In this document: piece after piece, positions 43,214 to 52,121 of the stretch
Position numbering within the stretch: position 1 is the first letter of the stretch
Layout of the letters: each line of letters opens with the position of its first letter
Assembly (NCBI RefSeq): GCF_037911585.1
Contig: NZ_JBAJNS010000001.1
Span: 4,821,501-4,885,500 of the forward strand
Source: Streptomyces sp. GSL17-111
GTDB taxonomy: Bacteria; Actinomycetota; Actinomycetes; Streptomycetales; Streptomycetaceae
DNA length: 64,000 bases
Direction of reading: 5' to 3'
Program-made: the position numbers and the translations under genes
Notes under the pieces: model-generated
The model's input: only the letters and a program-made list of their open reading frames with translations
What the model was told of the DNA's origin: nothing
Databases searched by the model: none

Positions 43214-44275
43214 ATGGACCCCGTCGCGGCGCTGGACCGGATCGCGTACCTGCTGGAACGGGCCCAGGCGCCCACCTACCGGGTCCGGGCCTTCCGCAGG
43301 GCCTCGGGCGTGCTGGCGGACCTCCCGTCGGGGGAGATCGCACGGCGGGCGCGGGACGGCTCGCTGACCGCTCTGCACGGCGTGGGGGACACCACGGCGC
43401 AAGTCGTGCGCGAGGCGCTCGCCGGGGCCGTGCCCGGCTACCTGGCACGGCTGGAGGACGAGGCCGGCCGGACGCCGGAGCTGCCCGAGGCCGCCCGGGC
43501 CCTGCGCGCGGCCCTCGTCGGCGACTGCCACACGCACTCCGACTGGTCCGACGGCGGCAGCCCCATCGACGTCATGGCGCGTGCGGCGGCCGGCCTCGGG
43601 CACCGCTGGGCCGTGCTCACCGACCACTCGCCGCGGCTGACGGTGGCCCGGGGGCTGTCACCGGAGCGGTTGCGCGAGCAGTTGGACGTCGTGGCCGCGC
43701 TCAACGAGGAGCTGGCCCCTTTCCGGCTGCTGACGGGCATCGAGTGCGACATCCTGAGCGACGGCTCGCTGGACCAGCAGGAGGAGCTGCTCGACCGGCT
43801 CGACGTCGTCGTCGCCTCCGTCCACTCCGAGTTGCGGATGCCCGCGCCCGCGATGACGCGCCGCATGGTGGCCGCCGTGGAGAACCCGCTGGTGGACGTC
43901 CTGGGCCACTGCACGGGACGGCTGCTGAGCGGACGTCGTGGCCGCCCGGAGTCCCAGTTCGACGCGGAGGCCGTCTTCGCCGCCTGCGCCGCCGGCGGCA
44001 CGGCGGTGGAGATCAACTGCCGTCCCGAGCGGCTCGACCCGCCCCGGCGGCTGCTGCGGCAGGCCGTGGACGCCGGGGTGCTGTTCGCCGTCGACACCGA
44101 CGCCCACGCGCCCGGCCAGCTCGACTGGCAGGGGAACGGCTGCCTGCGGGCGGTGGAGTGCGGCGTGCCCGTCGAGCGCGTCGTCAACACCTGGGAGACG
44201 GACGCCCTGCTGGCCTGGGCCGCCGACGGACGCCCGCCGGAGCCGGCCGGCGGGCGTCCCGGGCGTCGGCGGTAG
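43214..44275 (+). CDS. PHP-domain phosphoesterase with PolX-like HhH region
   Basis: Protein of 353 aa. Residues 1-80 look like the helix-hairpin-helix part of X-family polymerase-like proteins (YRVRAFRRASGVL, LHGVGDTTAQVVREAL). Residues 110-345 are a PHP domain with metal ligands HTHSDWSDG, LTDHSPR, VASVHSE and DTDAHAPGQ. The polymerase palm between these in true PolX is missing. ATG with TGGAGT just upstream; GTG at 43151 would add 21 residues. Confidence 0.88.
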   Translation: MDPVAALDRIAYLLERAQAPTYRVRAFRRASGVLADLPSGEIARRARDGSLTALHGVGDTTAQVVREALAGAVPGYLARLEDEAGRTPELPEAARALRAALVGDCHTHSDWSDGGSPIDVMARAAAGLGHRWAVLTDHSPRLTVARGLSPERLREQLDVVAALNEELAPFRLLTGIECDILSDGSLDQQEELLDRLDVVVASVHSELRMPAPAMTRRMVAAVENPLVDVLGHCTGRLLSGRRGRPESQFDAEAVFAACAAGGTAVEINCRPERLDPPRRLLRQAVDAGVLFAVDTDAHAPGQLDWQGNGCLRAVECGVPVERVVNTWETDALLAWAADGRPPEPAGGRPGRRR

Positions 44276-44278
44276 CCG

Positions 44279-46084
44279 TCAGGTGTAGAGCGCCTCGATC
44301 TCGTGCGCGAAGTCCTTCGCGACGACGTTGCGCTTCAGCTTGAGCGAGGGCGTGATGTGCCCCGACTCCTCGGTGAACTGCGCGGGCAGGATGCGGAACC
44401 TGCGGATGGACTCCGCCCGCGACACCGCCGCGTTGCCGTCGTCCACGGCCTGCTGGACGGCCGCCAGCAGCTCCGGGTCGGCCAGCAGGTCCTGGTGGCT
44501 CAGCCCGCTCTTGCCGTGCTCCTCGGCCCAGCGGGGCAGGAACTCCTCGTCCAGGGTGACGAGCGCGGCCACGTAGGGCCGTCCGTCGCCGACGACCATG
44601 CACTCGGCCACCAGCGCGTGCGCCCGGATGCGGTCCTCGATCACGGCGGGGGCGACGTTCTTGCCGCCCGCCGTCACCAGGATCTCCTTCTTGCGGCCGG
44701 TGATCGACAGGTAGCCGTCCTCGTCGAGGGTGCCGATGTCACCGGTGTGGAACCAGCCCTCGGAGAGCACCTCGGCCGTGGCCGTCTCGTTGTTCCAGTA
44801 GCCGGAGAACAGGTGGTCGCCGTGGAGCATGACCTCGCCGTCGTCGGCGATCCGCACGACGCTGCCGGGCAGCGGCTGGCCGACGGTGCCGATCTTCTGC
44901 CGGTCCCACGGGTTGAACGCCGTCGCCGCGCAGGACTCCGTGAGCCCGTAGCCCTCCAGCACGGTGAAGCCGATGCCCCGGTAGAAGTGGCCGAGCCGGG
45001 CGCCGAGCGGGGCGCCGCCGGAGATGGCGTGCGTGGCGCGGCCGCCGAGGACGGCGCGGAGCTTGGCGTAGACGAGCCGGTCGAAGACCTTGTGCTTGAG
45101 CCGGAGCCCCAGCGACGGGCCGCCCGGCGCCTCCAGGGCCTCGCTGTAGGCGATGGCGGTGGCCGCCGCCCTGTCGAAGATCTTCCCCTTGCCGTCGGCC
45201 TCGGCCTTGGCCCGCGCGGAGTTGTAGACCTTCTCGAACACGCGGGGCACACCGAGCACGATCGTCGGCCGGAAGGAGGCCAGCTCGTCGGTGAGCGTCT
45301 TGATGTCCGACACCAGGCCGAGCCGGATGGGCGCCATGACGGCGGCGTTCTGCACCATGCGTCCGAAGACGTGCGCGGTGGGCAGGAAGAGCAGGACCGA
45401 GCCCTCGCCGGGGCGGAAGAGCGGCTTCAGCCGCTCGACGATGTTGCCGCACTCGGCGAAGAACGCCCGGTGGGTGAGCACGCAGCCCTTGGGACGGCCC
45501 GTGGTCCCTGAGGTGTAGACGATCGTCGCGGGGGAGTCGGCGCGGGTGGCCGCACCGCGCTCGGCGAGCGCCTCCTCGGTGACACCGGCCGCCGCTCCGC
45601 GCTCGGTCAGCTCGGCGACGGCGCCGTCGTCGATCGTCCACACGTCCCGCAGCTCCGGCAGCCGGTCGCGCAGCGCCTCGACGGCCTTGGCGTGCTCCGG
45701 GCTCTCCACGAGAACGGCCACCGCGCCCGAGTCGCCCAGGATCCAGGCCGTCTGCTCGGGGGAGCTCGTCTCGTACACCGGCACCGTCACCGCGCCGGCG
45801 CACCAGATCGCGTAGTCCAGCAGCGTCCACTCGTAGCGGGTGCGCGACATCAGGGCGACCCGGTCGCCCGCCGCGACGCCCGCCGCGATCAGACCCCTGG
45901 CGGCGGCCTCCACCTCGGCGAGGAACTCCGTCGCCGAGACGTCCACCCAGCGGGCCGGGTCGCGTGGGTCCTTGCGGGCCATCACGGCGAGGTCCGGGTA
46001 CCGCGCGGCGTTCCGCCGGACCAGATCCGTCAGGTTGCCGTCCGCGGGGACCTCGTACAGGGCCGGAAGGCTGAACTCACGCAA
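44279..46084 (-). CDS. long-chain acyl-CoA synthetase (AMP-forming)
   Basis: ANL-superfamily ligase of 601 aa activating fatty acids. YTSGTTGRPKGC near 190 is the ATP motif, GYGLTESCAA and WFHTGDIG follow, and the C-terminal GRKKEILVTAGGKNVAP hinge is intact. Layout as FadD15-type enzymes. The start is TTG with GAGGAG eight bases upstream. Its end is four bases from the PHP gene's end, convergent. Confidence 0.94.
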   Translation of the reverse strand: MREFSLPALYEVPADGNLTDLVRRNAARYPDLAVMARKDPRDPARWVDVSATEFLAEVEAAARGLIAAGVAAGDRVALMSRTRYEWTLLDYAIWCAGAVTVPVYETSSPEQTAWILGDSGAVAVLVESPEHAKAVEALRDRLPELRDVWTIDDGAVAELTERGAAAGVTEEALAERGAATRADSPATIVYTSGTTGRPKGCVLTHRAFFAECGNIVERLKPLFRPGEGSVLLFLPTAHVFGRMVQNAAVMAPIRLGLVSDIKTLTDELASFRPTIVLGVPRVFEKVYNSARAKAEADGKGKIFDRAAATAIAYSEALEAPGGPSLGLRLKHKVFDRLVYAKLRAVLGGRATHAISGGAPLGARLGHFYRGIGFTVLEGYGLTESCAATAFNPWDRQKIGTVGQPLPGSVVRIADDGEVMLHGDHLFSGYWNNETATAEVLSEGWFHTGDIGTLDEDGYLSITGRKKEILVTAGGKNVAPAVIEDRIRAHALVAECMVVGDGRPYVAALVTLDEEFLPRWAEEHGKSGLSHQDLLADPELLAAVQQAVDDGNAAVSRAESIRRFRILPAQFTEESGHITPSLKLKRNVVAKDFAHEIEALYT

Positions 46085-46404
46085 GACTGCTGCTCCTCGT
46101 CGGCGCCGGGGTGTTGCCGTTGCGGCGAGACCGGGACGAGTCTCGCGTGCGGGACGGCCCGGACGTTACCCATCGGTACGGGTACCGGTACAGGGCTGGG
46201 TGGCAGATGTTCCCTGTGTCACACCGGCCGGGCCGCAGGGGTTCCGCGCGGCTGACCGCCCACCGACCCTAGTCCACGAAGCCGGTAAACCGGTAGTAAC
46301 CCCCCTACACCCGGCCCACCCGGCACGGCGGTCCCCGCGCGCCGGTCCGGGCGCCGCCCCGCACGGGCCGAGGAGCGCCGAGACGGCTTCCGTAAGGTTG
46401 GGCC
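46085..46404. other. divergent promoter region, acyl-CoA synthetase and phosphoesterase
   Basis: Spacer of 320 bases. It holds a GGTAC-rich stretch (46175-46190, including the palindrome GTACCGGTAC) and CCGGTAAACCGGTAGTAACC near 46281-46301, which could bind a fatty-acid-type regulator. TAAGGT at 46393-46398, six bases before the phosphoesterase ATG, is a -10-like hexamer. No gene seen. Confidence 0.5.
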
Positions 46405-47175
46405 ATGCGACGTACGCGGGTTCACGTGGTCAGCGACGTGCACGGCAACGCCGAGGCCCTCGCGCGGGCGGGCGAGGGTGCGGACGTCACCCTCTGCCTC
46501 GGCGACCTCGTCCTCTTCCTCGACTACGCCGACCACAGCCGGGGGATCTTCCCGGAGCTGTTCGGCGCGGAGGCCGCCGGCCGCTACGTGGCGCTGCGCA
46601 CCGAGCGCCGCTACGCCGAGGCCCGCGCCTTCGCCCGGGACCTGTGGGGCGAGACGGACCGGGCCGCCGCGATCGAGGCCGCCGTCCGCCGCCAGTACGC
46701 CGAGCTGTTCGCGGCCCTGCCCACCCCCACGTTCGCGACCTACGGGAACGTGGACGTGCCCCGGCTGTGGCCGGAGTACGCCGGTGAGGGCATCACCGTC
46801 CTGGACGGTCAGACCGTGGAGATCGGCGGCCTCACCGTGGGCTTCGTCGGCGGCGGGCTGCGCACCCCGATGAGGACCCCCTACGAGCTGGACCCCGAGA
46901 CGTTCGCCGCCAAGGTCGCCGCCCTCGGCCCCGTGGACGTGCTGTGCTCGCACATCCCGCCCGACGTCCCCGAGCTGTGCTACGACACGGTCGCCCGCCG
47001 CTTCGAGCACGGCAGCCGCGCCCTCCTGGAGGCCATCCACACGGTGCGGCCCCGGTACGCCCTCTTCGGTCACGTGCACCAGCCGCTGGCCCGGCGCATG
47101 CGGATCGGCGCCACCGAATGCGTCAACGTCGGCCACTTCAACGCCACCGGGGAGCCCTTCGTCCTGGAGTGGTGA
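46405..47175 (+). CDS. metallophosphoesterase
   Basis: Calcineurin-like phosphoesterase of 256 aa. Metal-binding motifs are in order: SDVHGN, LGDLVLF, TYGNVDV, CSHIP and FGHVHQPL. Size and simple layout suggest a YfcE/MPE-type phosphodiesterase. ATG with no ribosome site but a -10-like TAAGGT six bases upstream, so possibly leaderless. The SRPBCC gene follows after 80 bases. Confidence 0.9.
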   Translation: MRRTRVHVVSDVHGNAEALARAGEGADVTLCLGDLVLFLDYADHSRGIFPELFGAEAAGRYVALRTERRYAEARAFARDLWGETDRAAAIEAAVRRQYAELFAALPTPTFATYGNVDVPRLWPEYAGEGITVLDGQTVEIGGLTVGFVGGGLRTPMRTPYELDPETFAAKVAALGPVDVLCSHIPPDVPELCYDTVARRFEHGSRALLEAIHTVRPRYALFGHVHQPLARRMRIGATECVNVGHFNATGEPFVLEW

Positions 47176-47255
47176 CGTGTGCGTCCCCGGCGCGCGGTAG
47201 CCTTCAGCGGCACCGGCTCCAGCAGTTCGAACGGGTCACGCGGAGGACCACAGCG

Positions 47256-47714
47256 ATGGCGGAACACACCAGGTCGAGCATCACCATCGACGCGGCACCG
47301 GCCGAAGTGATGGGCGTGATCGCCGACTTCGCCCGCTACCCGGACTGGACGGGGGAGGTGCAGGAGGCCGAGGTCCTCGCAACGGACGCCGAGGGCCGCG
47401 CCGAGCGGGTGCGGCTGCTGCTGGACGCGGGCGCCATCCGCGACGAGCACACCCTCGCCTACACCTGGCACTCGGCGCACGAGGTCAGCTGGTCGCTGGT
47501 GAAGTCGCAGATGCTGCGCGCGCTCGACGGCTCCTACCGCCTGGCCCCGGCCGGCCCCGACCACACCGAGGTCACGTACCAGCTGACGGTGGACGTCAAG
47601 ATCCCCATGCTCGGCATGATCAAGCGCAAGGCCGAGAAGGTCATCATCGACCGCGCCCTGGAGGGCCTGAAGCAGCGCGTCGAGTCCGGCGCCGGCCGGG
47701 CCGACCAGGGCTGA
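47256..47714 (+). CDS. SRPBCC / polyketide cyclase-like protein
   Basis: Protein of 152 aa with a START-like fold (SSITIDAAPAEVMGVIADFARYPDWTGEV near the N terminus, then alternating strands and the C-terminal helix). Such proteins bind hydrophobic ligands; the ligand is unknown. ATG with CGGAGG upstream. It overlaps or abuts the ArsA-like gene by one base pair of spacing, so the two are likely co-transcribed. Confidence 0.88.
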   Translation: MAEHTRSSITIDAAPAEVMGVIADFARYPDWTGEVQEAEVLATDAEGRAERVRLLLDAGAIRDEHTLAYTWHSAHEVSWSLVKSQMLRALDGSYRLAPAGPDHTEVTYQLTVDVKIPMLGMIKRKAEKVIIDRALEGLKQRVESGAGRADQG

Positions 47715-47715
47715 C

Positions 47716-48891
47716 GTGCGACGCACGGTCCTCGTCACCGGCACCGGCGGGGCCGGGCGCAGCACGGTGGCGGCGGCCACGGCGCTCGCCGCCGCACGCG
47801 AGGGCCGTCGCACGGTGCTGATCGGCCCCGAACCGCTCCCCGAGGCCCTGCACGCCGTCGACGGACTGCGGCACGTGCGGCTCGACGCGGCGCGGACGTT
47901 CCGCTCGGCGGCGCTGGACCTCCAGAGCCGTGGCAAGGCCGCCCTCGACTTCCTCGGCGCGTCGGCGCTGGAGGAGGACGAACTGACGGAACCACCGGGC
48001 GCCGCGGCCTTCACCCTCCTGCACACCCTCCGGGCCCTGCACGACGGGGACGACGGGGACGGGGAGGGGGCCGGGGGCGGCTGGGACGTCCTCGTCGCCG
48101 ACCTGCCGCCCGTCGCCGACGCCCTCGCGCAGCTGGCCCTGCCCGAGCAGCTCGCCCGCTACCTGGACCGCCTGCTGCCCCCGCAGCGGCAGGCGGCCCG
48201 GGCCCTGCGTCCGATGCTCGCCCAGCTCGCGGGCGTGCCGGCGCCCGCCGACCGGCTCTACGACACCGCCGCCCGCTGGCAGGACGCGCTGGCCGGGGTC
48301 CGGGAGGTGCTGGCGGCGCCCGGCACGTCGGTTCAGCTGGTGGTGGGCGCCGAGGCCGGAACGCCCGCCGCCGTGGCCGAGGCGCGGGCGGGGCTCGCGC
48401 TTTACGGCGTGCCGCTGGACGCCGTCACGGTGAACCGGATGCTGCCCGCCGCGTCCCCCGATCCGTTCCTGGCCGCGCTGAGCGGCGGGCAGCGGGAGGT
48501 CGTCGGGGAACTGCGCGCCGCGCTGGGGCCGGTGCCGCTGCGCGAGCTCCCCTGGCGCCCCGGCGCACCGCGCACGCCCGAGGAGTTGGCCGCGCTCGGC
48601 GTGCCCGCCCCCGCGTCGGCGCCCGGCCCCCGTCCGGTGCCGCGCGTCGAGGACCGCAGGGACGCCGAGGACGAGCTGGTGTGGCGGCTCCCGCTGCCGG
48701 GCGCCGTCCGGGAGCGGCTCGACCTGGTACGGCGCGGCGACGAGGTGATCGTCACGGTCGGTCCGTGCCGCCGCGCCCTTCCGCTGGACGGGGCCCTCGC
48801 CCGCTGCACGGTCGTCGGAGCGCGCCTCGCGGACGGAGAACTCGCGGTCCGCTTCCGCCCCGACCCCGCACTGTGGCCGCGCGGGCGGTGA
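47716..48891 (+). CDS. ArsA/GET3-like ATPase with altered P-loop
   Basis: Protein of 391 aa. The N-terminal part is a deviant-Walker NTPase (VTGTGGAGRSTVAAATALAA, then VADLPPVADALAQLALPEQLARYL), where the P-loop lysine GK[ST] reads GRST. The C-terminal 75 residues (EDELVWRLPLPGAVRERLDL) match the HSP20-like domain found in bacterial ArsA homologues. Function in actinobacteria is unclear. GTG start, one base after the SRPBCC stop. Confidence 0.85.
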   Translation: MRRTVLVTGTGGAGRSTVAAATALAAAREGRRTVLIGPEPLPEALHAVDGLRHVRLDAARTFRSAALDLQSRGKAALDFLGASALEEDELTEPPGAAAFTLLHTLRALHDGDDGDGEGAGGGWDVLVADLPPVADALAQLALPEQLARYLDRLLPPQRQAARALRPMLAQLAGVPAPADRLYDTAARWQDALAGVREVLAAPGTSVQLVVGAEAGTPAAVAEARAGLALYGVPLDAVTVNRMLPAASPDPFLAALSGGQREVVGELRAALGPVPLRELPWRPGAPRTPEELAALGVPAPASAPGPRPVPRVEDRRDAEDELVWRLPLPGAVRERLDLVRRGDEVIVTVGPCRRALPLDGALARCTVVGARLADGELAVRFRPDPALWPRGR

Positions 48892-48988
48892 CCGGTACTG
48901 TCGGAAGTCCGAAGGCCCGGGACCCGGGAACCCCGTAGGTCCCCGAGTGCCCCCGGACCGTGACCGAGACCTGCCGCAGGAGGCCGCG

Positions 48989-49468
48989 ATGAGTGACGCC
49001 ACCGAACGCGAGCCCGAGGGTGACGCCTGGGCGGGTGCGTGCGCCGAGGACCTGGCGGCCGAGCGGGCACGCCGCCGCGAGAAGTACGGTCCGCAGCCGG
49101 GCAGCGCCGCCGAGGAGCTGCGCCGCCTCGCGGAGTCCGTCGCCGACCGGATCGCGGACGTCGCGGCGCCGCTGGCCGGGCAGGCGTTCGGCGCGGCGGG
49201 CCAGGGCGAGCGGTGGGCGCGGCAGTTCGTGGAGAGCGCCCGGGCGGCCGTGGAACCCGTCGTCGAGCGGAACCCGCAGGTCTTCGAGCACCTGTCGGCC
49301 GCCGGCGGCGAGTTGTTGGCCGCGTACCGCTCCGCGGTGACGGACGCCGAGCAGCGCTGGACCCGGCGTCCGGACGGCACGGACCGGTCCACCGCCCGCC
49401 CGGAGGCCGACTCCGGGGACGACCGCCGCGACGAGCCGCCGGGCACCGAGCACATCGACCTGGACTGA
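48989..49468 (+). CDS. DUF5304-type hypothetical protein
   Basis: Hydrophilic protein of 159 aa with an acidic start, an amphipathic helical middle (AAEELRRLAESVADRIADVAAPLAGQAFG in residues 40-70) and an acidic C terminus (GTEHIDLD). It is a streptomycete-type protein of unknown function. ATG with CAGGAGG upstream; TACTGT at 48896-48901 may be its -10. Confidence 0.8.
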   Translation: MSDATEREPEGDAWAGACAEDLAAERARRREKYGPQPGSAAEELRRLAESVADRIADVAAPLAGQAFGAAGQGERWARQFVESARAAVEPVVERNPQVFEHLSAAGGELLAAYRSAVTDAEQRWTRRPDGTDRSTARPEADSGDDRRDEPPGTEHIDLD

Positions 49469-49602
49469 CTCCTTCCGCTTCCGGCCCCGCCGCCTGCGGG
49501 CGCCCCCTGCGGAGTGCCCGCACTGCGGGCGGTGGGCGCCCGGGTCCCGGCCGCTCCGGTAACGTTGAGTTCAGCGGGGCTCTACCTAAAGCTGAGGGAC
49601 AT

Positions 49603-50544
49603 ATGGGACTCACCATTGGCGTCGACATCGGCGGTACCAAAGTCGCGGCCGGCGTCGTCGACGAGGCCGGGAACATTCTCGAGACCAGTACGGTACCGAC
49701 CCCGCAGACAGCCGAAGGCGTGATCAACGGCATCGCCGACGCGGTGCGCGCGGCCAGCGCCGAGCACCAGGTGGACGCCGTCGGCATCGGCGCGCCGGGG
49801 TACGTCGACGACAAGCGGGCGACGGTGCTCTTCACCCCCAACCTGACCTGGCGGCACGAGCCGCTGAAGGACAGGGTGGAGCAGCGCATCGGCCTGCCCG
49901 TCGTCATCGAGAACGACGCCAACGCCGCGGCCTGGGGCGAGTACCGGTTCGGCGCCGGCAAGGGCCACGACGACGTCGTGTGCATCACGCTCGGCACCGG
50001 CCTGGGCGGCGGCATCATCATCGGCGGCAGGCTGCACCGCGGCCGGTACGGAGTGGCCGCCGAGTTCGGGCACATCCGCATGGTGCCGGACGGGCTGCTG
50101 TGCGGCTGCGGCAACCAGGGCTGCTGGGAGCAGTACGCCTCCGGCAGCGCCCTCGTGCGGTACGCGCGGCAGCGCGCCGCCGCCACCCCCGAGAACGCCG
50201 ACATCCTCCTCGGCCTGGGCGACGGTACGCCCGGCGGCGTCCAGGGCAAGCACGTCAGCCAGGCGGCCCGGGAAGGGTGCCCGGTGGCGATCGACTCCTT
50301 CCGGGAACTGGCCCGCTGGGCCGGTGCCGGGCTGGCCGACCTGGCGACGCTCTTCGACCCCGGCGCGTTCATCGTCGGCGGCGGCGTCTCGGACGAGGGC
50401 GAGCTCGTGCTGGAGCCCATCCGCAAGTCCTACCGCCGCTGGCTGGTCGGCGCCCAGTGGCGGCCGCAGGCGCAGGTGCTGGCGGCGCAGCTGGGCGGGA
50501 AGGCGGGGCTGGTCGGCGCGGCCGACCTGGCGCGGCAGGGCTGA
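49603..50544 (+). CDS. glkA: ROK-family glucokinase
   Basis: Glucokinase of 313 aa. It has IGVDIGGTKVAAGVV (ATP), ENDANAAAWGE (sugar), GTGLGGGIIIGG and the ROK zinc motif CGCGNQGCWEQYASG. Size and sequence match streptomycete GlkA, which also takes part in glucose repression. ATG with GAGGGAC upstream. Its stop codon lies in a 20-bp tandem repeat. Confidence 0.95.
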   Translation: MGLTIGVDIGGTKVAAGVVDEAGNILETSTVPTPQTAEGVINGIADAVRAASAEHQVDAVGIGAPGYVDDKRATVLFTPNLTWRHEPLKDRVEQRIGLPVVIENDANAAAWGEYRFGAGKGHDDVVCITLGTGLGGGIIIGGRLHRGRYGVAAEFGHIRMVPDGLLCGCGNQGCWEQYASGSALVRYARQRAAATPENADILLGLGDGTPGGVQGKHVSQAAREGCPVAIDSFRELARWAGAGLADLATLFDPGAFIVGGGVSDEGELVLEPIRKSYRRWLVGAQWRPQAQVLAAQLGGKAGLVGAADLARQG

Positions 50545-50580
50545 ACGCCTCCCGGCAGGGCTGAACACCGCCCGGCAGGG
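50533..50580 (+). repeat. 20-bp tandem repeat across the glkA stop codon
   Basis: Unit beginning CGGCAGGGCTGAAC, at 50533-50552, 50553-50572 and a partial copy at 50573-50580; copies two and three duplicate the end of glkA outside the frame. Confidence 0.75.
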
Positions 50581-50621
50581 CGCGGCTGACGGCCCGTCAC
50601 ACCGCGTCGTACGGTAAGGGC

Positions 50622-51374
50622 ATGACGCCGCCGCTCGCGGACCTGCCCGCATCCCGTACCGATGCCGACGGCTCGGCCGTCATCCGTCTGCTCAGCTACA
50701 ACATCCGCTCCCTGCGGGACGACGAGGGGGCGCTGGCCCAGGTCATCCGGGCCTGCGCCCCCGACGTCGTCTGTGTCCAGGAGGCCCCGCGCTTCTTCCG
50801 CTGGCGCAAGCACGCGTCCCGGCTGGCCCGACGGACCGGCCTGGTCCACGTCACCGGGGGTGCGACGGCGTGCGGGCCGATGATCCTCTCCTCCCTGCGC
50901 GCGACGGTGGAGAGCGCCGAGGACGTGCTGCTGCCCCGCACCCCCGGGCTGCACCGGCGCGGCCTGGCCACGGCGGTGCTGCGCTTCGGCGAGCGGGCGC
51001 GGCTGTCGGTGGTCAGCTGCCACCTGAGCCTCGCCGCGTGGGAGCGGGCGCAGCAGGCCGCCGCGCTGCTGGACCGGGTGGCCGCCATGCCGGGGCCCGT
51101 CGTCGTGGCCGGTGACCTCAACGAGCGGCCGGACGGCGCCGCCTTCCGGCAGCTCGGGGAGCGGCTGCGGGACGGCTGGGTCGCCAGGCCGTGGGGGGAG
51201 GAGTACACCTCGACCGCCGCCCGGCCGCACCAGCGGATCGACGCCGTCCTCGCCGACGCCGACGTGGAGGTGCTCGGCTGCGGCGTCCCCGCCGGTCTTC
51301 CGGGCGTCACCCCGCAGGCGCTGCGCGCGGCGTCCGACCATCGCCCGGTGCTGGCGGCACTGCGTCTGCGGTGA
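50622..51374 (+). CDS. endonuclease/exonuclease/phosphatase family protein
   Basis: Protein of 250 aa with the EEP fold: LLSYNIRSLRDD, VVCVQEAPRFF (catalytic Glu), VVAGDLNERPD and ASDHRPVLAAL (catalytic His). Substrate unknown; could be a nuclease or lipid phosphoesterase. No ribosome site; TACGGT lies six bases before the ATG, so possibly leaderless. Confidence 0.88.
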   Translation: MTPPLADLPASRTDADGSAVIRLLSYNIRSLRDDEGALAQVIRACAPDVVCVQEAPRFFRWRKHASRLARRTGLVHVTGGATACGPMILSSLRATVESAEDVLLPRTPGLHRRGLATAVLRFGERARLSVVSCHLSLAAWERAQQAAALLDRVAAMPGPVVVAGDLNERPDGAAFRQLGERLRDGWVARPWGEEYTSTAARPHQRIDAVLADADVEVLGCGVPAGLPGVTPQALRAASDHRPVLAALRLR

Positions 51375-51404
51375 CGAGCGGCCCGGACCGGGCCGCCGCA
51401 CCGG

Positions 51405-52121
51405 TCAGACGACCGCGCCCCGGCCCGGGTCGTCCCAGTCGTCGTCCTCACGGCCGTCGCGCATGCGCATGACGAGCGTGCCGAAGCCCCCGAGGAAGCC
51501 GCCGATGCCCAGCATGGACATCCACCACGTCATGTCCCAGCCGAACAGCACGGCCGCCAGCAGCAGCGCGGGGCCGCCCAGCACGGCCAGCCAGGCGAAC
51601 TTCGTCGTCGCGTCCGCCGGGGGCAGTGGTGGCGGTTCCGGAGGGACGAAGTGGTCGTCCTCCTCCCGCTCGGGCGCCACCCAGTCCCGGGGGCCGTTGC
51701 CCGCCGAGTAGACGGTGATGCTGCGCTCCGGCAGGTCGCCCTGGGCGGAGCCCCCGTCGTGCCCGGTGCCGGCCGCGTCGTCGGCCGTACCGTCGGGCGC
51801 TTCCCGGGTCGCCGCACCGGCCTTCCCCGAGTCACCGACGTCACCGGAGTCCCCGACGTCCCCGACGTCCCCGACGTCCCCGGAATCACCGGCTTCCCCG
51901 GTGCCCCTGGCGTCCCCCGGCTCCGCGGCGTCCCCGCTCTCCCCGGCGGCCCTGCCCGGGGTGTCGGCGGACCGCTCGGTTCCGTCCCGGGCCTCGGCCT
52001 TCGCCCAGACGCCCGGCGGATCCGGCGGCTCGGCTCCGTAACCGGCGACGATCTGCGCCCATGCGGCGTCCTCGTCCAGCGGCTCCCGGCCCTCGCCGGG
52101 GCCCTGCTCACGTTCCGTCAC
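51405..52121 (-). CDS. hypothetical membrane protein with Gly-Asp repeat
   Basis: Protein of 238 aa: an acidic N-terminal half with a repeated G-D-[VS] segment (near residues 75-100, encoded by repeating GAC-GTC-GGG-type triplets), a Pro-rich stretch, and two C-terminal helices (about 170-190 and 194-212) before an acidic tail. I recognise no family. GTG start lies inside the preceding esterase gene (14-base overlap), so it is translationally coupled to that gene. Confidence 0.75.
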   Translation of the reverse strand: MTEREQGPGEGREPLDEDAAWAQIVAGYGAEPPDPPGVWAKAEARDGTERSADTPGRAAGESGDAAEPGDARGTGEAGDSGDVGDVGDVGDSGDVGDSGKAGAATREAPDGTADDAAGTGHDGGSAQGDLPERSITVYSAGNGPRDWVAPEREEDDHFVPPEPPPLPPADATTKFAWLAVLGGPALLLAAVLFGWDMTWWMSMLGIGGFLGGFGTLVMRMRDGREDDDWDDPGRGAVV

